64,000 nucleotides of DNA from SAR202 cluster bacterium (GCA_016872385.1 VGZV01000007.1:1-64000); one strand, 5' to 3'; shown: positions 50,897 to 60,384, numbered from the stretch's first letter. Program-made: numbers and translations. The notes: generated by a model from the letters alone, not told the origin.

Positions 50897-51710
50897 GTTG
50901 GTTCCTCCGCGCTGCGACTGCGGAACTCCCGGCACTGGTAAACTGGCCCATTGCTTCCTCCAGCAGCCGGTTGAAAGTAGCCGGGTCTTCTAACATGACA
51001 AAATGACCGACGCCCGACATCAGGACAATCTTCAGCCCGCAGGCCGCCGCCGTCTCCAGGTCGTTGGGCCGGTAATCGGAGTTGATGGCTAACTTGGGCA
51101 TTCGCAGGTTGGACAGGGTAGTGCGGAGCTGGTCTCGGTAGCGTCGGTTATTTTCCATGGCGCTGATGCCCACTTCTGGCGGGGCTGCCGCCATGTCCTG
51201 GATGATCCATTCCTTTTGCTGGGAGTCAGAGGCCGGAATAAACATATCCGGCACGTACCTGCGGGCGCTGGCGGTAAAGTCGTTTCGGAAGGGGGCCAGC
51301 AGCTTGGCGATGTCCTGGGATGTGAAGGTCACTGCCAGATTGCGGAAAGTATCGGTTCCCACCAGGCCAATAACGCGCTGGGGCATCTGGCGGGCGGCCT
51401 CTGCTACCACCGGCCCGCCCATGGAGTGGCCCACCAGCACTACTTGGGACAGTTCCAATTTCTCTACCACTGCCTTCACGTCGCTGCCAAAGGCGGGCAT
51501 GGTCCAATCCTTGCGTCCCGGGCCGGACTCGCCGTGGCCGCCCAGGTCCACGGTCACCACCTGGTGTGTTTGGGCGAAGTAGGGCGCCTGAGCGGCCCAG
51601 TAAGTGCGGTCGCAGCACCAGCCGTGGACCAGCACCAGGGCCGGGTTGCCAGCACCCTGGGTCTCATAGTGGATGGACACGCCATCGGGGGCTGTGGCTA
51701 CGCCTTTCAT
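50886..51710 (-). CDS. alpha/beta hydrolase
   Basis: LVLVHGWCCDRTYWAAQAPYFAQTHQVVTVDLGGHGESG, VVLVGHSMGGPVV. Confidence 0.93.
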   Translation of the reverse strand: MKGVATAPDGVSIHYETQGAGNPALVLVHGWCCDRTYWAAQAPYFAQTHQVVTVDLGGHGESGPGRKDWTMPAFGSDVKAVVEKLELSQVVLVGHSMGGPVVAEAARQMPQRVIGLVGTDTFRNLAVTFTSQDIAKLLAPFRNDFTASARRYVPDMFIPASDSQQKEWIIQDMAAAPPEVGISAMENNRRYRDQLRTTLSNLRMPKLAINSDYRPNDLETAAACGLKIVLMSGVGHFVMLEDPATFNRLLEEAMGQFTSAGSSAVAARRNQHAN

Positions 51711-51824
51711 GGTCTGCCTCCTCCATGGTGATGCGGCTAAGGTGCATGACAATTTCCGCTCATGGTAAGCAAGTCGAACCATGAGCGGGTCAATGTCCAC
51801 CTATCCTTAGAGCGTGTTTAAAAA

Positions 51825-51897
51825 GTCATTGCGAGGGGCGTAGCCCCGAAGCAATCGCGTGCCCAGGACAAGATTGCTTCGCTTCACTCGCAATGAC
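51825..51897. repeat. intergenic repeat GTCATTGCGAG...CTCGCAATGAC with inner CGAAGCAATC/GATTGCTTCG
   Basis: Two nested perfect inverted repeats, embedded in GTGTTTAAAAA...TTTTTAGACA ends. Confidence 0.8.
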
Positions 51898-51964
51898 CAG
51901 AGACAATCTTTTTAGACAAGCTCAGGATGAGCGGACAATGGAAATAGCAATGCTCACATACATG

Positions 51965-52606
51965 CTAACTTCGGGACTGGTCGCTGCGGGCGGCGGTAAT
52001 CCGCCACACCACTTCTTCCACCACTGGTGTGATGTCCTGGGAGGTATCGGCGGTAAAGTGGGGACGGCCAATGGGCTGCTCCAGGGGCATCAGGCGGCAG
52101 TAAATGAGCCAGTCGGCGTCGGAGAAGCTGGCGTGATTCTTGCCGTCTGCCCTGGCCATCAGCCTGCGCCGCACTACGTTTTTGGGGGCGATTACATGCA
52201 CCAGCGCCAGCGGCACTTTCAGGCGGTCGGTGATGTCGTACAGCGGCAGGCGGTGGCCTTCTGTGAGATTGGTGGCGTCAAAGAGCACGCGCCTTCCTTC
52301 CTTCAAGAACTCCTCAATGAGAAGGTAGCAGGCGGCGAACAGCCGGGCGCTTTCTCCGGGTGTGTACTGGGGGACACCCACCAGGGCTTTGCGCAGCCGG
52401 TCGCTGCTCAGCACCACAAAGGGGACCCGTTTCAGCAGCTCTCTGCTGAAGTGGGACTTGCCAGTGCCGGGCAAGCCGCACAGCGCCACCAGAAACGCCT
52501 GGCTCTTGGGACCGGGCGGGGCCAGTTTCAGGTCTTCTGCCAGCGCACTGCGCAGCATGGCGGTATCCTGCTGGAGCAAATCCTGGTTCACATGGTTGGC
52601 GGTCAT
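51965..52606 (-). CDS. P-loop kinase (AAA/zeta-toxin-like ATPase)
   Basis: ALCGLPGTGKSHFSRELLKRVPFVVLSSDRLRKAL...VLFDATNLTEGHRLPLYD. Confidence 0.85.
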   Translation of the reverse strand: MTANHVNQDLLQQDTAMLRSALAEDLKLAPPGPKSQAFLVALCGLPGTGKSHFSRELLKRVPFVVLSSDRLRKALVGVPQYTPGESARLFAACYLLIEEFLKEGRRVLFDATNLTEGHRLPLYDITDRLKVPLALVHVIAPKNVVRRRLMARADGKNHASFSDADWLIYCRLMPLEQPIGRPHFTADTSQDITPVVEEVVWRITAARSDQSRS

Positions 52607-52669
52607 GGCCGGCGCCTGGCGTGCCCCCTAATGCCGTCCTTGGGAAAACTTGGTCTCTTTACTGGCTGG

Positions 52670-52960
52670 CTACGCGCTCAGTATTACGGAAAGCAGCACG
52701 TAGCGGATGATTTCCAGCAGAATGATGGCCACCATGGGGCTGAGGTCCAGGAATCCAAAATTGGGCAGCACCCTGCGAATGGGGCCCAGGATTGGCTCGC
52801 TGAGTTGGGTGGCCACAGTGTACAGCGCCATCAGAAACGCATTGGGCCGGGGCCCGATCGTGGGCACCAGCAGGGACAGTATAATCCGGGCTATGATGGC
52901 GCCGTAGAAAATCCAGAAGATGAGGTTAACCAGGTTAACCGGGTCGCGCAAAAATTCCAA
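52670..52960 (-). CDS. YggT family protein
   Basis: FWIFYGAIIARIILSLLVPTIGPRPNAFLMALYTVATQLSEPILGPIRRVLPNFGFLDLSPMVAIILLEIIR. Confidence 0.93.
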   Translation of the reverse strand: MEFLRDPVNLVNLIFWIFYGAIIARIILSLLVPTIGPRPNAFLMALYTVATQLSEPILGPIRRVLPNFGFLDLSPMVAIILLEIIRYVLLSVILSA

Positions 52961-52970
52961 GAGACAGTCC

Positions 52971-53774
52971 TTATCCCTGGCCCAGTTTGATGGATTTCAA
53001 ATAGGCGGCGTTCACCGCCTCTACCACCGCGGCGGGGACGCCCCGATGCTCCAGCACTTGGAGGGCTTCGGCGGTGGTGCCGCCAGGGGAGACCACCATG
53101 TCCTTGAGTTCCGCCGGGTGTTTGCCGGAGTCCATGACCAGCCGGATGCTGCCAAACACCGTCTGGAGGGCCAGGGTGCGGGCCATGTCCCGGGGCAGGC
53201 CGACGAAAACTCCGGAGTCAATCAGCGCCTCGATGAACAGAAAGACGTAGGCCGGGCCGCTGGCGCTGAGGGCGGTGGCCATGTCCAGGTACTTTTCTTC
53301 GTCCACCCGGATTTCTTTGCCCACGGTGCCCAGGATGGAGCGGGCCTCTTCCTGCCGCTGGGGAGAAACTTCTTTGGCGCACGTCCACAAGCTCATGCCG
53401 CAGCGGATTTGCGCCGGGGTGTTGGGCATGACCCGGATGATGGCGGGGTGGTTCAGTCCCTGGGCCAGGCTGGCCATTTTGGCTCCGGCAATTATGGACA
53501 ATGCAGCTTGCCCAGGCCGCAGCTTGCCACCCAGTTGTTTATAGACCATGGGCAGGTCCTGGGGCTTGATGGCTAGAATTACCAGGTCGGAGTCCCGCGC
53601 GGCACCCAGGTTGTCCTGGCCTGCCAGCACGCCGTACTGTTTGGACAAGAACTGACAGCGGTCGGCGCGGGGTTCCCCCACGTGGATGTCCGCGGGCGCG
53701 GCCAGCTTGGCCGCCAGTACGCCGCCTAGAATGGCCTCCGCCATTGTCCCACCGCCAATAAACGCCAGCTTCAT
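52971..53774 (-). CDS. proC: pyrroline-5-carboxylate reductase
   Basis: KLAFIGGGTMAEAILGGVL, VILAIKPQDL, RVMPNTPAQIRCGMS, ALSASGPAYVFLFIEALIDSGV. Confidence 0.97.
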   Translation of the reverse strand: MKLAFIGGGTMAEAILGGVLAAKLAAPADIHVGEPRADRCQFLSKQYGVLAGQDNLGAARDSDLVILAIKPQDLPMVYKQLGGKLRPGQAALSIIAGAKMASLAQGLNHPAIIRVMPNTPAQIRCGMSLWTCAKEVSPQRQEEARSILGTVGKEIRVDEEKYLDMATALSASGPAYVFLFIEALIDSGVFVGLPRDMARTLALQTVFGSIRLVMDSGKHPAELKDMVVSPGGTTAEALQVLEHRGVPAAVVEAVNAAYLKSIKLGQG

Positions 53775-53835
53775 AGTGCCAACCCCTCTGTCAGTGCCAG
53801 GCGTCCTCCGCCAACACCATTACTGCTCCCTCTCC

Positions 53836-53985
53836 CACAAGGGGCTTTGCCTCAAAAGTACCTTGCAGCGCCCTCGTCATTCCGTCGGAAGCCTGAATCC
53901 ATATCTGGCAAAAGTCCCGTGGGGCCTGGACACCGGCTTTCGCCGGTGTGACGGTTGAGTTTTGAAACAAGGCCCCCCCAAGGGG
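53836..53985. mobile_element. degenerate MITE-like element, same family as 49018-49167
   Basis: CACAAGGGGCTTTGCCTCAAAA...TTTTGAAACAAGGCCCCCCCAAGGGG; shares GCCTGGACACCGGCTTTCGCCGGTGTGACG core. Confidence 0.7.
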
Positions 53986-54013
53986 GGAGGAGACTCGGTT
54001 CTTCACGGTCTGC

Positions 54014-55030
54014 TCAGAAATCTGCCAGGCCGTTGCCTTTGGCCAGGGCCACCGCCAGCCGGATAGCCTCCAGCATACTGGTGGCGTCGGCCACGCCCTT
54101 GCCGGCAATGTCGAAAGCCGTGCCGTGGTCTACCGAGGTTCGCACAAAGGGCAACCCCAGGTTGGCGGTGATGCTTTCCTCAAAGCCGTACACCTTCACC
54201 GGGATGTGGCCCTGGTCGTGGAACATGGCCAGCACCGCGTCGTAACGGCCCTGGATGGCCTGGTGAAATATGATGTCCGCGGGCACCGGCCCAACCGCCT
54301 TGATGCCCCTCTGCTGGGCCTCCGCCACCGCCGGGGCAATCTCCTGGGCTTCCTCATGCCCCAGCAGGCCGCCGTCGCTGCCGTGGGGGTTCAGCGCCGC
54401 CACGCCGATGCGGGGCTGGGGAAAGCCCCACCGCACAAAATTGTCGTGGGTGATTTGCAGGTAGTCCAGGATGCGGCCTTTCTTGACATAATCGCAGGCC
54501 ACACGCAGGGAGCGGTGGGTGGTCAGGTGCACCACCCGCAGGTTCTTGGCCAGCAGCATGGTAGCCACCGTCTTGGCCCCGGTCATCTCCTGGAGCAGCT
54601 CCATGTGGCCGATGGACTGGTACCCCGCCAGGCTGGCCGCCTCCTTGTTCAGGGGGGCCGTCGCCAGACCGTTAACGGTGCCCGCCATGGCCAATTCCCC
54701 GGCGCGGGTGACCCACTCCATAGCGGCCTTGCCACAGGCCGGGCTAATTTGGCCCACGGTGATGTCCTCTGGGTTCAGGTTGCCGATGTCCACCACGTCC
54801 ACAATTTTGGGGTCCAGGCCGGCAGCCGAGGGTTCGTTAGTCTCCCGAATGCGCAGGGGCAGGCCGGTAAGCCGCACCGCCTGCTGCATGGCGTAGGTGT
54901 TGCCCACCACCACGGGGCGGCAGGAGGAGTAGACGCGGGGGTCGGCCAGGGCCTTGACCACCACCTCCGGCCCGATGCCGCAGGGGTCGCCCATAGTTAT
55001 GGCGATGGCGGGTTTTTCGTTGCTGGGCAT
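54014..55030 (-). CDS. pdxA: PdxA-family 4-hydroxythreonine-4-phosphate dehydrogenase (or PdxA2)
   Basis: AITMGDPCGIGPEVVVKAL, TAPLNKEAASLAGYQSIGHMELL, ALNPHGSDGGLLGHEE, AMFHDQGHIPVKV. Confidence 0.93.
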   Translation of the reverse strand: MPSNEKPAIAITMGDPCGIGPEVVVKALADPRVYSSCRPVVVGNTYAMQQAVRLTGLPLRIRETNEPSAAGLDPKIVDVVDIGNLNPEDITVGQISPACGKAAMEWVTRAGELAMAGTVNGLATAPLNKEAASLAGYQSIGHMELLQEMTGAKTVATMLLAKNLRVVHLTTHRSLRVACDYVKKGRILDYLQITHDNFVRWGFPQPRIGVAALNPHGSDGGLLGHEEAQEIAPAVAEAQQRGIKAVGPVPADIIFHQAIQGRYDAVLAMFHDQGHIPVKVYGFEESITANLGLPFVRTSVDHGTAFDIAGKGVADATSMLEAIRLAVALAKGNGLADF

Positions 55031-55133
55031 GGACTGCGCCTCCCAAGTGGACTGCTTGGATTATAGCACGGGGCCGGAATACGGTAGCAGCCGGATGGGA
55101 GATTAGCAGGGTTGTTTCGCTCTCGGCCTCGCT

Positions 55134-55163
55134 GTAGGGGCGCACCTGCGTGTGCGCCCAGGG
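55134..55163. repeat. degenerate GTAGGGGCGCAC hairpin family member
   Basis: GTAGGGGCGCACCTGCGTGTGCGCCCAGG. Confidence 0.55.
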
Positions 55164-55306
55164 TAGACCTTGGTCCGAGGGCAGACGTCCTTCGGTTGCC
55201 TCAGGGCAAGCTCCGGTCTTCCCCTACCCGCGCCGAGAATGAAACGACCCTGGGGGGATTAGGGCATTTTTATAAGTAAATCCCCCAATCCCCAAATCCC
55301 GGCAGG

Positions 55307-55558
55307 CTACCTGGTCCAGGGATAGGCCTTGCCGCAGTTGTGGCAGTAGCTGGGCCGGTTGTACTGGGCGCGGGCGGCGGCTAGGGAGTCGTGGAACAGG
55401 CCGCGGATGGGCGCGGTGCAGGTTTGGCAGGCGGTGATGGCAGCCTTGCCGCACTGGTCGCAGAAGCGCTGGTTGTGGGCCGGGCTGCCCACGGACATGG
55501 GGTTGATGACGTGCCCGCCCAGGCAGATTTGTGCTGTGTCGTACCAGGTCTCGCGCAT
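55307..55558 (-). CDS. DUF2321-like double zinc-ribbon protein
   Basis: YDTAQICLGGHVINPMSVGSPAHNQRFCDQCGKAAITACQTCTAPIRG...PSYCHNCGKAYPWTR. Confidence 0.8.
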   Translation of the reverse strand: MRETWYDTAQICLGGHVINPMSVGSPAHNQRFCDQCGKAAITACQTCTAPIRGLFHDSLAAARAQYNRPSYCHNCGKAYPWTR

Positions 55559-55884
55559 AAGGCTCCTGGCTATCAGCTTTCAGTAATCAGCAGTCAGCCG
55601 AAGTCCTAAAGCTGAGGGCTAATGGCTGATTGCTTACCTGAATTTTAGCATAGGAGGCGGGCTTAACCCCAGAGTGAGAGGAGCTGTACCAGGAGGTTGA
55701 GGGGTTATTTGGCAGCAACGAATCCCTGCTTCATTTAAATGGCGCGGGGTGAACCCTTGTCACCCTGAGTCCCGATTGCATCGGGCCTCAGAGTGACAGG
55801 GGGCTGTGTCCTATTGCTTGCGTGGATTGTAGCACGGGCGACGGGGCTAACCCCAGGGCAAGTATAACCTCAGCGGGATAAGAA

Positions 55885-55930
55885 ATCCCCCCTTCGCCCC
55901 CCTTTCGCAAAGGGGGTTGGGGGGATTTGT
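55885..55930. repeat. intergenic inverted repeat AAATCCCCCC...GGGGGGATTT
   Basis: Visible hairpin; degenerate relatives at 17640-17680 and 55250-55300. Confidence 0.65.
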
Positions 55931-56042
55931 CCTCACGCACAATCGCAGCACAAGGGGCGGGGCTAACCCTGGGACAAAGAAAACCCCCGCGCAGGGCGGG
56001 GGATAAACTGGCAAGGCCGCATTTTAGGTGATTGTGCGACAA

Positions 56043-56897
56043 CTAGAAAATGGTACTGATAATCTGCTTCGTCCCGGAGATCAGTCCTACGACTTCATCA
56101 TACGTAGGTTCGCGCTCCTTTCCGTGAACGCAAAGATTTCTAACGTCACCCAGCAGTTGAATGTGGCGCCAAACGGGTACATCAATCACACTTGCGGTCT
56201 TCAAGGCTTCATTGATGTCCGAAATAGTCGGCGATTTTTTCGCCAGTTTGATCGAGTGATTAATTGAGACGCGGACGAGATGAGTTTCCAGAGCTACGCC
56301 AGCAAGCGCGCCAGCCGCCCGCAGGTGCTTCTTCTTGAGAAGATCATCCGCAGCCTCAAGCTCGTTACGAAACATTTCCGATTGGAGCACGCTCTCAACT
56401 TCCGCGAGAAGTGAGTCGATTCGATCAGACGCGGAATGCAGGATCGTCAGCTGATTCTGAAACTTCGCCGCGAAGGCGGTGAATGGGTGTACCACCTCCT
56501 CTTTTTGATAGCCTCTAGTCACCGTGATCCCCAGAAGGTAATCGCTGACGGTGTACGTCAGAAAATCGATTTGCTTCTCCTTGCGTTTATCAAGCTTGTA
56601 CTGCTCCTGGAACTCGGTGTACCGTTCTGGAAGGAGTTGGCGCACCACGGGCAAGGCTTTCGAGTACCATGATTGGTACCGCATATGAATCGGCACATGC
56701 TGGGTCTCGGGCTCGGCTGTACTTCGTTTGGTCTTACGTCCCTTAGTGGACTGCTGGTTCTTGTCCTCGTCAAAGAAAATAGCAACTCCTTCTTGGTACA
56801 GTCCAGCGAGTTCCCTTTTCAATTTTGCTTTGATTTCTTCCACGAGACCGCCTGTGTTTCGTCCAGTTGAACTGTGCAGCAGGGATAGGGACATCAT
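56043..56897 (-). CDS. HEPN-like domain protein, AT-richer than surroundings
   Basis: Helical C-terminal region HLRAAGALAGVALETHLVRVSIN...VIDVPVWRHIQLLGDVRNLCVHG with Rx4H-type motif. Confidence 0.5.
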   Translation of the reverse strand: MMSLSLLHSSTGRNTGGLVEEIKAKLKRELAGLYQEGVAIFFDEDKNQQSTKGRKTKRSTAEPETQHVPIHMRYQSWYSKALPVVRQLLPERYTEFQEQYKLDKRKEKQIDFLTYTVSDYLLGITVTRGYQKEEVVHPFTAFAAKFQNQLTILHSASDRIDSLLAEVESVLQSEMFRNELEAADDLLKKKHLRAAGALAGVALETHLVRVSINHSIKLAKKSPTISDINEALKTASVIDVPVWRHIQLLGDVRNLCVHGKEREPTYDEVVGLISGTKQIISTIF

Positions 56898-56907
56898 GCC
56901 CTCCCCC

Positions 56908-59349
56908 CTACTCGCACTTGTTCCAGCCGCAGGACATGCACATCAGGCAGCCCTCCTGGAACACCATCTGCCCGTTGCAGTCGGGGCACTTGCGGGTTAC
57001 GGCCTGGCTGCTGCTGTGGCCGTTGCCGTTCCCGTTCCCGTTGCCATGCTTCATGGGCATCATGGCCGGGGCTGGGCCGGGGGTGAGCTTTAGCTGCACC
57101 GCGGCGTCAGCCACGGGCAGGGCGCTGGCGGCGCTTTCCTGGGTCAGGTGGCGCTCCAGGGCTAGGGCCACCGCGTCGGGGCCGGAGCGCACCAGCACGC
57201 CGTTGTCCCAGGCCGGGCAGCAGGTGATGCCCCGCAGCTGCTCCGTCAGGGAGCGGGGGTCAATGCCGGAGCGCAAGGCCAGGGACACCAGGCGGGAAAT
57301 GGCCTCCAGCTGGGCCGAATCGCAGCCGCCGGCCTTGCCCAGGGTGGTGAACACCTCAAAGGGCGTGCCTTCGTCGTCAAAGTTGATGGTGACGTACATG
57401 TTGCCGTGGCCGGTGCGCACCCGCTCGGTGACGCCCCGCACCGTGGTGGGCCGCGGCCTGGGCGTGCGGTACAACTCCACGGGCGCGGCCACGGCCACCG
57501 CGGTCTCAGCCTCGGCGTGCTTGCCCGTCTCGCCGGTGCTCAGCACCTGGCCGGCTTTGCTGCCATCCCGATAGACCGTAATGCCCTTGCAACCCGTCTG
57601 GTAGGCCAGCATGTAGGCATTGGCGATGTCGGCCACCGTGGCGTCGTGGGGGAAGTTGATGGTCTTGGACACCGAGTTGTCGGTGTGGCGCTGGAAGGCG
57701 GCCTGCATCCGCACGTGCCATTCCGGGTTAATGTCGTGGGAGACGCGGAACACCTCCTTGACCCAGGGCGGCACTTCCAGGGATTCCAGGCTGCCCTTTT
57801 CCGCCAACTGTTGCATCAACTCGTCACTATAGAACCCCTCGTGCTTGGCCACCGCCTCAAAATAGGGGTGGACCTCCACCAGGCGGGTGTTGTCCATGAC
57901 GTTGCGCACGTAGGACAGGGCAAAGAGGGGTTCAATGCCGCTGGAAGCCCCGGCGATGATGCTGATGGTGCCCGTGGGGGCGATGGTGATGGGCGCCGAG
58001 TTGCGCATGGGCCCCAGGCCGCCGGGCTGATTGTAGATGCTGCCCTCCCAGGAGGGGAAGGTGCCCCGGCTCCTGGACAGTTCGGCGGAGGCTTTGTAGG
58101 ACTCCTCCTGGATTCTCCTCATGCACTCTTCGCCCACCGCCAGAGCCTCTTCCGAGTCGTAGCGGATACCCAGTTGCAGCAGCAGGTCGGCGAAGCCCAT
58201 GACCCCTACGCCGATGCGCCGCGTGGTGCGGCTCATGTCGGCAATTTCCTGGATGGGGTACTCGTTCATGTCAATGACGTTGTCCAGCAAGTGCACCGCG
58301 GTGCGGATGGCGCGGGCCAGCCGCTCCCAATCCATCTCCACCTTATCTGACTCGTAGCGCACCATGCGGGCCAGGTTCAGCGACCCCAGGTTGCACGACT
58401 CGTAGGGCAGCAGGGGCTGCTCGCCGCAGGGGTTGGTGCTTTCGATGCGGCCCAGCTGCGGGTTGGGGTTGTCCCGGTTGATGCGGTCCAGGAACACGAT
58501 GCCGGGGTCGCCTGTCTTCCAGGCCATGTCGGCGATGAGGTCAAAGACTTCTTTGGCGTTGAGCTGGCCCGTCACCTGGCCGGTGCGGGGGTTGACCAGG
58601 TTGTAGTCCTGGCCCGCCAGCGCCTTCTCCATGAACTCCTCGGTGACGGCCACGGAGATGTTGAAGTTCACCAGTTGCTGGCCGTTCTCCTTGGAGCGGA
58701 TGAACCTGACGATGTCCGGGTGGTCCACGTTGAGGATGCCCATGTTGGCCCCGCGGCGGGTGCCGCCCTGCTTCACCACGTCGGTGGCGGTGTCAAAGGC
58801 GCGGATGAAGCTGACCGGGCCGGAGGCCACGCCGCCGGTGGAGCCTACCACGTCGCCCTCAGGCCGCAGGCGGCTGAAGGAGAAGCCTGTGCCGCCGCCG
58901 CTCTTGTGAATCAGGGCGGTCTGCTTGACCCGGCTAAAGATGGCGTCCAGGGAGTCCTCCACGGGCAAAACAAAACAGGCGGAAAGCTGTTGCAGCTCCC
59001 GCCCGGCGTTCATCAGAGTGGGGGAGTTGGGCAAAAAGTCCAGGCTGCGCATTAGCGTAAAGAACTCATCCTCGGTGGCCTTGCGCTGCTGCTCCGAGGC
59101 GCCGTAGTAGCGGTCGGCCTGGGACAGGTTGTGGGCCACCCGGCGGAACAGCCCCTCCGCGTCCTCCAGCACGTTGCCCTCCCGGTCCTTGGACAGGTAG
59201 CGGCGCTGGAGCACCACCCGGGAGTTTTCTGTAAAGTCAGGCACGGCGCTGGCCGCCTGCCCGGCGACGCTGGCCTCCGCCAGCGCGTCTTTGATGCGGC
59301 GGCGGGTGCCCTGGATGGAAGTGTGTTGACTCTGATGCGCTATAGCCAT
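56908..59349 (-). CDS. nrdJ: vitamin B12-dependent ribonucleotide reductase (class II)
   Basis: FLPNSPTLMNAGRELQQLSACFVLPVEDS, NPCGEQPLLPYESCNLGSLNL, C-terminal CPDCNGQMVFQEGCLMCMSCGWNKCE. Confidence 0.96.
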   Translation of the reverse strand: MAIAHQSQHTSIQGTRRRIKDALAEASVAGQAASAVPDFTENSRVVLQRRYLSKDREGNVLEDAEGLFRRVAHNLSQADRYYGASEQQRKATEDEFFTLMRSLDFLPNSPTLMNAGRELQQLSACFVLPVEDSLDAIFSRVKQTALIHKSGGGTGFSFSRLRPEGDVVGSTGGVASGPVSFIRAFDTATDVVKQGGTRRGANMGILNVDHPDIVRFIRSKENGQQLVNFNISVAVTEEFMEKALAGQDYNLVNPRTGQVTGQLNAKEVFDLIADMAWKTGDPGIVFLDRINRDNPNPQLGRIESTNPCGEQPLLPYESCNLGSLNLARMVRYESDKVEMDWERLARAIRTAVHLLDNVIDMNEYPIQEIADMSRTTRRIGVGVMGFADLLLQLGIRYDSEEALAVGEECMRRIQEESYKASAELSRSRGTFPSWEGSIYNQPGGLGPMRNSAPITIAPTGTISIIAGASSGIEPLFALSYVRNVMDNTRLVEVHPYFEAVAKHEGFYSDELMQQLAEKGSLESLEVPPWVKEVFRVSHDINPEWHVRMQAAFQRHTDNSVSKTINFPHDATVADIANAYMLAYQTGCKGITVYRDGSKAGQVLSTGETGKHAEAETAVAVAAPVELYRTPRPRPTTVRGVTERVRTGHGNMYVTINFDDEGTPFEVFTTLGKAGGCDSAQLEAISRLVSLALRSGIDPRSLTEQLRGITCCPAWDNGVLVRSGPDAVALALERHLTQESAASALPVADAAVQLKLTPGPAPAMMPMKHGNGNGNGNGHSSSQAVTRKCPDCNGQMVFQEGCLMCMSCGWNKCE

Positions 59350-59427
59350 GATGGGACTCCCCTTTGTTTTCACTACCCCGGCGTCCAAGGAACCCTCGGA
59401 AGCCATTTGAGCCTGTTAATGGAACCG

Positions 59428-59460
59428 TAGGGGCGTCCCGACAGGTCGGGACGCGCCCTG
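59428..59460. repeat. GTAGGGGCG hairpin family member
   Basis: GTAGGGGCGTCCCGACAGGTCGGGACGCGCCCT. Confidence 0.6.
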
Positions 59461-59512
59461 GATTCCTGTGCCGAGGGCAGACACATAGGTCTGCCCCTAC
59501 TGTTAGATTTTC

Positions 59513-59728
59513 TTACCCTTGCCGCAGGTTTTCCAGCACCACCTCTGGCGCTTCCCTGGCGAACCCCAGATGCTCCGAAGCATCCAGCACTTCAATGCCG
59601 ATTACTTCTTCCCCGGGCCCCAGGTCAATGGCCACGTCCTCATTAATGCGGATGGTGGTCACCTGCCCGGACCCTTTCTTGAAGGAGATGTAAAGGGCGT
59701 CAACATCGGAATCGTACCGCAGCTTCAT
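59513..59728 (-). CDS. DUF2283 family protein
   Basis: MKLRYDSDVDALYISFKKGS...INEDVAIDLGPGEEVIGIEVLDASEHL. Confidence 0.9.
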   Translation of the reverse strand: MKLRYDSDVDALYISFKKGSGQVTTIRINEDVAIDLGPGEEVIGIEVLDASEHLGFAREAPEVVLENLRQG

Positions 59729-59740
59729 GCTGTTGCAAGC

Positions 59741-59902
59741 CTAAGGGATGCCAAGCAATACTGCCCCAATAAACACCATCACGGCTCCGGGGCTGCCGGC
59801 GATCCAGCCCCAATGGTTCTTTACAACGAGTGTACCCCCGCCACCGATTACAATGGCCCAAACTAAGCCAAACGCTACCAAATGCGCGCCAATGGACTGC
59901 AT
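59741..59902 (-). CDS. small membrane hypothetical protein
   Basis: MQSIGAHLVAFGLVWAIVIGGGGTLVVKNHWGWIAGSPGAVMVFIGAVLLGIP; two hydrophobic segments. Confidence 0.5.
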   Translation of the reverse strand: MQSIGAHLVAFGLVWAIVIGGGGTLVVKNHWGWIAGSPGAVMVFIGAVLLGIP

Positions 59903-59931
59903 ATTTTCCCTCCAGTATCTAGGCCTTAGAC

Positions 59932-60177
59932 TTAAATGCTGGTCCGAGGATTCTTCCACAAAGCCACCACCGGCTTAACACCCCATGCGCTACAAGAGCG
60001 TGTTCTGGCAAATACCACGATGTTAGATGGACCATCAGGGTTATTCGACGTGCCTGAGAACAAACCCATTAAGTCCCACCCCAGTATGGCTGCGCCCTGG
60101 CTCGTCGAGCGAATATGCGAAAGGTTTTCGATATCTATCTCTATTGCGCCAATGGGTATACGCAAATGTTTATCCAT
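59932..60177 (-). CDS. small hypothetical protein
   Basis: Intact 81-aa ORF; no family recognised. Confidence 0.35.
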   Translation of the reverse strand: MDKHLRIPIGAIEIDIENLSHIRSTSQGAAILGWDLMGLFSGTSNNPDGPSNIVVFARTRSCSAWGVKPVVALWKNPRTSI

Positions 60178-60227
60178 TTTCTACCACCTTTCCTACCCAA
60201 ATGTCCCTGCCCCTCTGTCAGCAATGG

Positions 60228-60370
60228 CTTACGTGAGAAATATCCCTCGTGTCTCCCGCTCATCCTGAGCTTGTCGAAGGATGGGCGGGTTCCGGGCTGA
60301 TGATGGTTCGACAATCCTTCGGCTTCGCTCAGGACATGGCTCACCATGAGCGGATTTCCCACATATCCTC
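60228..60370. repeat. intergenic repeat (GTGTGA-end family)
   Basis: TACGTGAGAAATATCCC...CGCTCATCCTGAGCTTGTCGAAGGATGGGCGGG...CACCATGAGCGGATTTCCCACATATCC. Confidence 0.7.
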
Positions 60371-60384
60371 TGGTGGTCGCGCCC

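Noticed and set aside
57015-57050. Short GGNAAC-type microsatellite inside nrdJ
   Set aside because: Encodes a GNGNGNGNG linker in the nrdJ protein; common low-complexity linker, not a separate element.
60303-60330. GGTTCGACAATCC as a tRNA T-arm
   Set aside because: Part of the dispersed GGTTCGAC repeat; no acceptor/anticodon arms around it.
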